Source: PALSA-607 sp036510735 (GTDB taxonomy: Bacteria; Actinomycetota; Actinomycetes; Acidothermales; Acidothermaceae). From it: a stretch of 24,950 nt of DNA. This document shows, piece after piece, positions 16,128 to 21,608 of the stretch. The first letter of the stretch is position 1. Each line of letters opens with the position of its first letter. The notes under the pieces were generated by a model that made no database searches, was not told the DNA's origin, and was given only the letters and a program-made list of their open reading frames with translations. The position numbers and the translations under genes are program-made. The DNA lies in assembly GCA_036510735.1 (NCBI GenBank), contig DATCDK010000037.1:1-24950 (forward strand). Reading direction: 5' to 3'.

Positions 16128-16177
16128 CGAGCCACCGCGATCGAAAGTCGCTTGCGCCGATAAACGAGGATCAGGTC

Positions 16178-16843
16178 ATGGAACTCGAAGACCTGCGACT
16201 GGCGGTGTATCGCTCCTTTGCCGCAACCGGTCACGCGCCGACTACAGCAATGCTCGCCGAGCAGCTAGGTACTAACCGCGCCGAGATCAACTCCGGGCTC
16301 GAGATGCTCGCGCACAACCGCCACGTCGTGCTGAACCGTGACGACAACATCGTGATGGCACACCCGTTCTCCGCGGTCCCTCTCGGGTTCGCGGTGATGG
16401 GCTCGACAACGTTGTGGTGGGGCGGTTGCGCATGGGACTCGTTCGCGCTGCCTCAGCTCGTGCACGAACTGGAGCCGATGCTGGTCGCGACCAGATGCCC
16501 GGCGTGCAACACCCCACATGCATGGAACGTCGGCGTAGAGCAACCACCACAGGGTGACGAAGTCGCGCACTTTCTGGTGCCGGCCACACATATGTGGGAT
16601 GACGTCGTTCATACCTGCGGCAACCAGCGCATCTTCTGCTCGGCCACGTGCATCGACCAGTGGCTCGAGCGAACAGGACAGACCCGCGGCTACGTCATGG
16701 ATCTCGCGACGTTGTGGAGACTTGCGGAGCATTGGTACGACGGCCGACTCGACGACGGCTACGTGCGCCACGAGCCGACGGCGGCCGCGGGCTACTTTCG
16801 AAGTGTCGGACTCACCGGCTCATTTTGGGGGCTGCAGGCATGA
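16178..16843 (+). CDS. Alkylmercury lyase (MerB)-like protein
   Basis: Cytoplasmic protein of 221 residues resembling organomercurial lyase, which cleaves the carbon-mercury bond. An N-terminal winged-helix-like part (1-65) precedes the catalytic core. By alignment from memory to E. coli MerB, the catalytic Cys96/Asp99 pair corresponds to C84/D87 (GGCAWDSFALP), Cys117 to C107 (RCPACNTP) and catalytic Cys159 to C154 (RIFCSATC). All three catalytic residues are therefore kept. Extra cysteines (C110, C147, C158) could add metal binding. No merA, merR, merT or merP is visible in the window, so a role outside classic mercury resistance is possible. GAGGA lies seven bases before the ATG. The stop overlaps the LysE-family start (ATGA), so the two are co-translated. 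Confidence 0.82.
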   Translation: MELEDLRLAVYRSFAATGHAPTTAMLAEQLGTNRAEINSGLEMLAHNRHVVLNRDDNIVMAHPFSAVPLGFAVMGSTTLWWGGCAWDSFALPQLVHELEPMLVATRCPACNTPHAWNVGVEQPPQGDEVAHFLVPATHMWDDVVHTCGNQRIFCSATCIDQWLERTGQTRGYVMDLATLWRLAEHWYDGRLDDGYVRHEPTAAAGYFRSVGLTGSFWGLQA

Positions 16844-17451
16844 GCACCGCATTCCTGCTGACGTCATTGATCATCGTGGCCACACCTGGCACTGGCGTCT
16901 TGTACACGATCGCCGCGGGCTTGGCCCGCGGCAGACGTGCGAGCATCGTCGCCGCGTTCGGCTGCACGCTGGGGATCGTGCCGCACCTGGCTGCCGCGAT
17001 CACCGGAACTGCCGCATTGCTGCACGCCAGCGGAGTCGCCTTCGAAACCGTCAAGATCCTTGGCGTCGGCTACTTGTTGTACACGGCGTGGTCGATCTGG
17101 AGAGACAAAGGGGTCCTCACGATCAACGCACAAGACGAACCGAAATCAGCGTCGCGCGTGGTTCGCTCTGCTGTACTCGTCAACCTGCTCAACCCCAAGT
17201 TGACGATCTTCTTCTTCGCTTTCCTGCCGCAGTTCGTGCCCAGCCATAGTTCGCACACCGTGCCCACAATGCTCATGCTCAGTGGCGTCTTCATGGCGAT
17301 GACGTTCATAGTGTTCGCGGTGTACGGCATTTTCGCCGCGGGTGCCCGCGAGCATTTGATCGCGCGGCCACACATCATCAAGCGCATTCGACGAGTGTTC
17401 GCCGTCTCGTTCGTGGCCCTCGGCGCGAAGCTGGCCACGGAATCTCGCTAA
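16840..17451 (+). CDS. LysE/RhtB-family exporter
   Basis: Inner-membrane exporter of 203 residues, the usual length of the LysE/RhtB family, which exports amino acids and some cations. Five to six hydrophobic helices are visible. Family landmarks are the TM1 motif ATPGTGVLYTIAAGLARGRR (the TPGP-G-A region, with Thr in place of the second Pro) and LLNPKLTIFFFAFLPQFV in the middle. ATG 16840 overlaps the stop of the MerB-like gene; the frame is open further upstream, but that part is antisense-type overlap with merB-like coding and was not used. Co-translation with a MerB-like protein suggests export of a product or substrate of that enzyme, but the substrate is not readable from sequence. Confidence 0.88.
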   Translation: MSTAFLLTSLIIVATPGTGVLYTIAAGLARGRRASIVAAFGCTLGIVPHLAAAITGTAALLHASGVAFETVKILGVGYLLYTAWSIWRDKGVLTINAQDEPKSASRVVRSAVLVNLLNPKLTIFFFAFLPQFVPSHSSHTVPTMLMLSGVFMAMTFIVFAVYGIFAAGAREHLIARPHIIKRIRRVFAVSFVALGAKLATESR

Positions 17452-17571
17452 CGAATCCATCACCCCAACCGGTAGGATTTGGCAGCACAAGCTCGCGGAC
17501 CGGACTACTTTGCTGAGAAGTGTGCATCGCGTTGAGCGCCAAGGCGGGCGTCAAACCACCGGTGTGGAACG

Positions 17572-17611
17572 AGCCGCGCTTGCCCGAGCGCACAAATCCG
17601 CAAGCGCGGCT
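17572..17611 (+). terminator. Strong hairpin between the convergent lysE-like and GIY-YIG genes
   Basis: A perfect 12-bp stem, AGCCGCGCTTGC (17572-17583) and GCAAGCGCGGCT (17600-17611), has a 16-base loop and is followed on the plus strand by the T-rich AGTTCTTGTTGT. It fits an intrinsic terminator for the merB-like/lysE-like operon. The second arm overlaps the TAG stop (17610-17612) of the convergent gene, so it may serve both directions, although the minus-strand side lacks a T-run. Confidence 0.7.
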
Positions 17612-18437
17612 AGTTCTTGTTGTGGCCTAGCGACCGGGAGAGCAACACACCCTTCCAATACTTCTCTCGGTCGAGAACGTGCTGGTCCTCGGTTCGCATC
17701 GACCAGAACTCAAGGAGTGCGAACATCAGGTTCTGACGGGCGTAGTCCACGCCCCTGCCGTCGACTAGCGCGCGGAGGCCAACGTTGTCGCCGTGGATTG
17801 ATTCGGCGTAGCTGCTCCAACGCTGCCAGATGCCAGTGTCGCCGTATGCAGAGCCGACGTACGGCTCTCCGGTGAGGCGATCGTGGATGACGTAGACGCC
17901 TTTCATATTCTCGAGCGCAATCCGCCAATCAGGCCGGTTCTGGCTGACGATGAGCTGGATGTCGGCCAGCGAGTGATTGATTCGGTCGTGCCCCGGGAAG
18001 GGGTCGCCGACGTGCGGTTCGGGGAGGATCGACGCCACCGTCATAGCAGCGATGCACCCCTCCATGGTGCGCCGAACTTGCCGACCGGTGAGCGCCAAAC
18101 GAACGAAGAGACGCCGAATGAACGGCCCCATCATGTCCTCGCGCAGCCTGATGTCGTAGGAGTGCGCGCCAGGCGTATTGCGCCGCGCCAACACCTCATA
18201 GACGCCGCCGAACAGCCACAGGCTCGGATCGTGGCGATCCTGTGCGAGAGAGAAGATGAACTGACGATTGAAGTCGTTCCTAGGGCCGCGCCAACGGTTC
18301 CAGTTCTCCCACTCGTGAGGGTCGTTGCTCAACACATCGATCGGGTAGTGCTCGCCGTTGTAAACGGCGCAGTGGAGTTTGCATTGGGCTGGGTCTACGG
18401 CTGAGTCAAGCAGTGACGCGAGCGGGATGGGCTCCAT
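17610..18437 (-). CDS. GIY-YIG nuclease-family protein with a large N-terminal domain
   Basis: Protein of 275 residues. The C-terminal third (about 178-275) is a GIY-YIG nuclease domain: GVY (180-182) and YVG (193-195) form the paired motif, with R206 (IWQRW), a candidate metal-binding E258 (LDREKYWKG) and the terminal SLGHNKN asparagines at the places expected for this fold. The N-terminal 1-170 has WENWNRWRG, FIFSLAQD and LWLFGGVYEVLARR, features I associate with a common domain of unknown function fused to GIY-YIG in phage-defence or stand-alone nucleases. Codon use is looser than in neighbours (AGG, TCT, CCT, CGT, GTA appear), suggesting acquisition. No Shine-Dalgarno is clear before ATG 18437. 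DNA cleavage is likely; target and role are unknown. Confidence 0.82.
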   Translation of the reverse strand: MEPIPLASLLDSAVDPAQCKLHCAVYNGEHYPIDVLSNDPHEWENWNRWRGPRNDFNRQFIFSLAQDRHDPSLWLFGGVYEVLARRNTPGAHSYDIRLREDMMGPFIRRLFVRLALTGRQVRRTMEGCIAAMTVASILPEPHVGDPFPGHDRINHSLADIQLIVSQNRPDWRIALENMKGVYVIHDRLTGEPYVGSAYGDTGIWQRWSSYAESIHGDNVGLRALVDGRGVDYARQNLMFALLEFWSMRTEDQHVLDREKYWKGVLLSRSLGHNKN

Positions 18438-18482
18438 CGACGCAGCCTACTATCGGGTGCTTGTCGCGACGCCGTGCGTCAG

Positions 18483-18533
18483 CGCTCACGACTTGCCGCC
18501 CGCAACTGCCGCCGTGAGCGTTCAGCTGAACGC
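18483..18533. repeat. Inverted repeat joined to a perfect 16-bp palindrome
   Basis: CGCTCACG (18483-18490) and CGTGAGCG (18513-18520) form an 8-bp stem with a 22-base loop. The second arm runs directly into the perfect palindrome GCGTTCAGCTGAACGC (18518-18533), sharing GCG. The structure lies 46-96 bp upstream of the GIY-YIG start and about 110 bp before the small ORF, so it could be an operator or a mutually exclusive RNA fold. Confidence 0.55.
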
Positions 18534-18639
18534 ACACACCTACCGCTACCCGCACTGCCTGCGGCGGCCTTGAACGCGAGGGCTTCATTCCCGCCGGTGC
18601 ATGAGCACCTGTCATCTCGGGTAAGCGGCTGAGGTGAAC

Positions 18640-18804
18640 GTGGCGAGCTGGTCGCAGGGCCGGCGGTGGACCGCAGCCATTTCAGTATTCTCCGCCACAG
18701 CACTGGTGGGGCTAACTGCTCTCTTAGTCGGTTCGACGCCCGTAGCCGCAATAGCCGGTTTGATCTGTTTGCCGGAGGGCCACGTACTCATCTACCTCAT
18801 GTGA
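18640..18804 (+). CDS. Candidate small membrane protein (54 residues) or gene remnant
   Basis: The reading frame starts at GTG 18640, five bases after GAGG (18631-18634), and ends at TGA 18802-18804. The product begins VASWSQGRRWTAAISVFSA, is strongly hydrophobic from about 11 to 44 and ends CLPEGHVLIYLM. A basic short N-terminus followed by one long or two short TM segments, together with a good Shine-Dalgarno, supports real coding. An alternative GTG at 18634 is in frame. The abrupt end after a hydrophobic run could also mean the start of a longer gene lost by mutation. Nothing is recognised by family. Confidence 0.42.
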   Translation: MASWSQGRRWTAAISVFSATALVGLTALLVGSTPVAAIAGLICLPEGHVLIYLM

Positions 18805-18941
18805 CGGCGCGCGTCGCGGGACTCCACATATCGCTACCGCTGAGACGCACCGTGCCACGGCACCTGAGTCGCGATGGGACGTCCGCACGTGCCGCGATGA
18901 TGTACGTGTCGTGATGCCATCGAGCGCGAGGTTTGGTGCGG

Positions 18942-19613
18942 TCAAAGCCAGTCGCTGGCCATGTCCATTACAGCTGTGGCTACGGCATGCGGGTCGGTGA
19001 GCATGTGCAGGTGGTTGCCGGCCAGGTGGGCGGTCGGCCAGCCTCGCAGGGTCGCCTGTGCGGCTCCCTTGTCGTAGGGCCGATCGAACCAGATATAGCC
19101 CGCCGAGCGCGTGGTCCAGCCCTGCGGCTCGGGTGGGAGATGGTCGTAGTAGGCCAGCGGCATTCGCGGTTGCTCGGCTTCCACCTAGGTCCGCGTGTGT
19201 GCGTCCGGGAACAGTGCATCGACGTCAGCTTCGGCCCACCACGACGTCCACGGTGGCAACAACCCATCGACAGTCGCAAGCTTGCGCAGGAAGTCGGGCG
19301 TGGTGTGGTGACCGCTGCTCGGCAGCGCAGCATCGACGAACACGACACCGCGAACCTGCTCGCCGAGGATGTCGAGGACCGCTGGCACGTACAGCCCGGC
19401 GTTGCTATGCGGGACCAGAACGACCGGGTCGTCAGCTGCCGACCGGACGATCGACTCAACCCCTGCCGGCCAATACGGCGCTGCACTTTTCGCCACTGCG
19501 AGCAAGCTAGGCAAATACACGGACCGTTGTTTGCTCTCCAGTGCGCGGGCGGTTGACCGCCACGTCGCCGGCCCGAGAAACGGACTGTGAATCAACATTA
19601 GCGACGGCGCCAT
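18942..19613 (-). pseudogene. Alpha/beta-hydrolase gene interrupted by an in-frame amber codon
   Basis: One open frame of 223 codons from ATG 19613 to TGA 18942 is split by TAG at 19187-19185 (codon 143). The upstream part (142 residues) has LIHSPFLGPATWRSTARAL, the oxyanion region, and the nucleophile elbow VPHSNAG with Ser70. The downstream part (80 codons) holds AYYDHLPPEPQGW, YIWFDRPYD and the C-terminal GNHLHMLTDP that carries the catalytic His. Both halves read as one typical 220-residue alpha/beta hydrolase without frame change, so a single point mutation (or sequencing error) explains it. TAG is followed at once by GTG, so restart is possible, but neither half would have a full catalytic triad. 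The gene is divergent from marR, as is common for MarR-controlled genes. Confidence 0.8.
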
Positions 19614-19655
19614 CCGACCAGCATGCCGCAGCGACCATCCTCGGGTACCAAATAG

Positions 19656-19686
19656 TTGTTGACGTACAATGGTTGTAGTCGCACAA
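19656..19686 (+). promoter_or_regulatory. Two tandem TTGT-n6-ACAA operator boxes on the marR promoter
   Basis: TTGT-n6-ACAA occurs twice, at 19656-19669 and 19673-19686, separated by three bases (17-bp repeat period). Box 1 covers the -35 and box 2 runs into the -10 of the marR promoter. Palindromes of this kind overlapping their own promoter are typical of MarR autorepression. The proteins that bind are inferred from position. Confidence 0.6.
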
Positions 19687-19687
19687 T
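19659..19687 (+). promoter_or_regulatory. Sigma-70-type promoter of marR-exporter operon, leaderless
   Basis: TTGACG (19659-19664) is followed by an exact 17-bp spacer and CACAAT (19682-19687). Six bases later lies GTG 19694, where transcription would start, so the marR mRNA is predicted to have no leader; in agreement there is no Shine-Dalgarno. The -35 matches TTGACA at five of six positions and the -10 matches TATAAT at four of six. Confidence 0.62.
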
Positions 19688-19693
19688 GATCGT

Positions 19694-20149
19694 GTGAAGA
19701 CGAATGCGGACGACGTCTGGGACGCCCTGGTCTCGCTCGTGATGGACAGCAGAACGGACTGGCGGCGCCAGGCCTGCAGGATGACCGGACTCCGGTTTAA
19801 CCAGATCCGTGCCCTGAAGCGCATAGGCGCCGGGCCGCTGACACTTGCCGCACTCGCGGACTCGATGACCATCGACGCGCCCGCCGCGACGGTCGCGGTC
19901 AACAGCCTGGAAAAGGCGGGACTCGTCGCGCGAACGCCGCATCCGACCAACACTCGCGCCAAGCTCGTCGAACTCACCCCAGCTGGACGCCGGACACTGG
20001 ACGCCGCAATGTCCGTCGCCGACAAGCCACCACGCGCCCTCACTGCGCTGTCAGCCGCCGACCTTCGCACTCTCGCTGGGGTTGTGGAGCAACTGACAGA
20101 GCCCACGCACAACGCACCCGTTCGGAGAAAGTCAGATCCCCATGCTTGA
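19694..20149 (+). CDS. MarR-family transcriptional regulator
   Basis: Cytoplasmic winged-helix repressor of 151 residues. The N-terminal dimer helix (DVWDALVSLVMDSRTDWRRQA) is followed by the winged helix-turn-helix at about 32-95: GLRFNQIRALKRIGAGPLTLAALADSMTIDAPAATVAVNSLEKAGLVARTP with the wing NTRAKLVELTPAGRR. The C-terminal helices complete the dimer. GTG 19694 is the start; it coincides with the predicted transcription start and lies right after two TTGT-n6-ACAA boxes, so autorepression is likely. The 3' end overlaps the start of the exporter gene by 8 bp, so it probably controls that exporter, and perhaps the divergent (now broken) alpha/beta hydrolase. The inducing ligand is unknown. 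Confidence 0.9.
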   Translation: MKTNADDVWDALVSLVMDSRTDWRRQACRMTGLRFNQIRALKRIGAGPLTLAALADSMTIDAPAATVAVNSLEKAGLVARTPHPTNTRAKLVELTPAGRRTLDAAMSVADKPPRALTALSAADLRTLAGVVEQLTEPTHNAPVRRKSDPHA

Positions 20150-21608
20150 TCGACGCCGCCGGCTCTCAGTGCTGGCAATCTGCTGCCTGAGCCTGTTCAT
20201 CGTCGGGATCGACGTCACGATCGTGAACGTCGCATTGCCGTCGATCCAAAAGGACTTGGGCACTCCATTCGACGGCCTGCAGTGGACGATCGACGCTTAC
20301 ACGCTCGCACTCGCCAGCCTGCTCATGCTGTCGGCATCGATGGGCGACCGGATCGGCCGCAAGCGAGTCTTCATGACCGGACTCGTCATCTTCACCGCCG
20401 GCTCCCTGCTGTGCAGTATTGCGCCCGACACAAAGACGCTGATCATCTTCCGCATCGTGCAGGCCGTTGGTGGCTCGATGCTGAACCCGGTGGCAATGTC
20501 CATCATCATCAACACGTTCACCGACCCGAAGGAACGCGCGAAGGCGATCGGGGTGTGGGGAGGCGTCGTCGGCCTCAGCCTCGCACTCGGCCCGGTCGTC
20601 GGAGGCGCACTGGTCGACAGCATTGGCTGGCGATCGATCTTCTGGCTGAACGTTCCGATCGGCATCGCTGCGTTCATCCTGACAGCGCTGTTCGTGCCGG
20701 AGTCAAAAGCGCCCCGCCCACGACGGCTCGATCCGGTCGGCCAGGTTCTCGTGATGGTCAGCCTTGCAAGTTTGACGTTCGGAATCATCGAAGGCCCACG
20801 CCTCGGCTGGAGCGCCGCCGCCATTCTCGGGTCCTTCGGGGCGGTACTCATCGCCGTCCCCTGCCTTGTGTTTTACGAGCGGCACCGCGACGAGCCACTG
20901 CTCGACATCCGCTTCTTCCACAGCGTGCCGTTCACCGGTGCGATCGTGACCGCGGTCTGCGGCTTCGCCGCCTTGGGTGGGTTCCTGTTTCTCAACACGC
21001 TCTACCTGCAATCCGTGCGCCACTTCTCGCCGCTGCACGCGGGTTTGCTCACCCTTCCGATGGCATTCATGGCAGCGGTTTTCTCGCCCATCTCGGGTCG
21101 GGTAGTCGCTGCGCGCGGTCCGCGATTGCCGCTTGTCCTGGCGGGCGTCGGCATTGCCGTGTGCGGGGTGATGCTGTCGCAGGTGACGGACCACACCGCG
21201 ATCTGGTTTCTGATCGTTGCCTACGCCGTGTTCGGCTTCGGTTTCGGCATCGTCAACGCACCGATCACCAACTCGGCTGCCTCGGGCATGCCACGATCGC
21301 AGGCCGGGGTTGCAGCAGCCATCGCTTCAACAAGCCGGCAGACTGGCGCGGCACTCGGTGTCGCCGTCCTGGGTGCTGTTGTCACGTCGCGAATCAAGGG
21401 CTCGTTTGCCAACGGCTTCTCGTCAGCCAGCCACCTTGGATGGGACATCATGACCGGCTGCGGAGTTGCGGTCTTCATCCTCGGCGTTGTCACCACGAGC
21501 GCGTGGGCACACCGAACTGCAACAGAGGCAGCGAAGCTTATCGAGGCCGATCAGAAACTCGACCGTGCAACCACTGACTATGCAGGCGTCGGTTCGCGCA
21601 GTCGCTGA
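20142..21608 (+). CDS. DHA2-family (EmrB/QacA-type) MFS multidrug exporter
   Basis: Inner-membrane drug:proton antiporter of 488 residues, close to the usual length of the 14-TM DHA2 family. TM1 motif D1 GIDVTIVNVALPSIQKDLG, the TM2-3 loop motif A GDRIGRKRVFMTG, QAVGGSMLNPVAMSII and the TM5 antiporter motif C region LALGPVVGGALVD are all visible, followed by SIGWRSIFWLNVPIG, highly conserved in this family. It exports unknown toxic compounds or metabolites. ATG 20142 lies inside the last codons of marR (8-bp overlap), with GGAGA upstream. The 3' end overlaps the convergent smc 3' end by 31 bp. It is probably induced by release of the MarR repressor. Confidence 0.95.
   Translation: MLDRRRRLSVLAICCLSLFIVGIDVTIVNVALPSIQKDLGTPFDGLQWTIDAYTLALASLLMLSASMGDRIGRKRVFMTGLVIFTAGSLLCSIAPDTKTLIIFRIVQAVGGSMLNPVAMSIIINTFTDPKERAKAIGVWGGVVGLSLALGPVVGGALVDSIGWRSIFWLNVPIGIAAFILTALFVPESKAPRPRRLDPVGQVLVMVSLASLTFGIIEGPRLGWSAAAILGSFGAVLIAVPCLVFYERHRDEPLLDIRFFHSVPFTGAIVTAVCGFAALGGFLFLNTLYLQSVRHFSPLHAGLLTLPMAFMAAVFSPISGRVVAARGPRLPLVLAGVGIAVCGVMLSQVTDHTAIWFLIVAYAVFGFGFGIVNAPITNSAASGMPRSQAGVAAAIASTSRQTGAALGVAVLGAVVTSRIKGSFANGFSSASHLGWDIMTGCGVAVFILGVVTTSAWAHRTATEAAKLIEADQKLDRATTDYAGVGSRSR

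Larger units (their letters stand above)
18438..18941. other. Sparse 504-bp region with palindrome, inverted repeat and one candidate small ORF
   Basis: No sizeable gene is convincing here. The stretch holds the upstream region of the GIY-YIG gene, an inverted repeat plus perfect palindrome at 18483-18533 and a candidate 54-residue membrane protein at 18640-18804, listed separately. From 18805 to 18941 I see nothing supportable. Base composition is less GC-rich than in the core block, as expected of acquired DNA. Confidence 0.6.

Noticed and set aside
18518..18533. LexA/SOS box
   Set aside because: The palindrome GCGTTCAGCTGAACGC lacks the CGAAC-n4-GTTCG layout of actinobacterial LexA sites.
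18666..18914. Plus-strand 82-codon frame and minus-strand 90-codon frame (18479-18751) in the sparse region
   Set aside because: Neither has a Shine-Dalgarno, both are Arg/Ser-rich without structure, and they conflict with the better-supported 18640-18804 frame.
18942..19184. Downstream half of the alpha/beta hydrolase as an independent 80-codon gene
   Set aside because: It is in the same frame as the upstream half, begins exactly after the TAG and continues the same fold, so it is the rest of one broken gene.
14433..21577. Prophage, transposon or integron as carrier of the accessory block
   Set aside because: No transposase, integrase, terminal repeats or tRNA-like target were found in the stretch.
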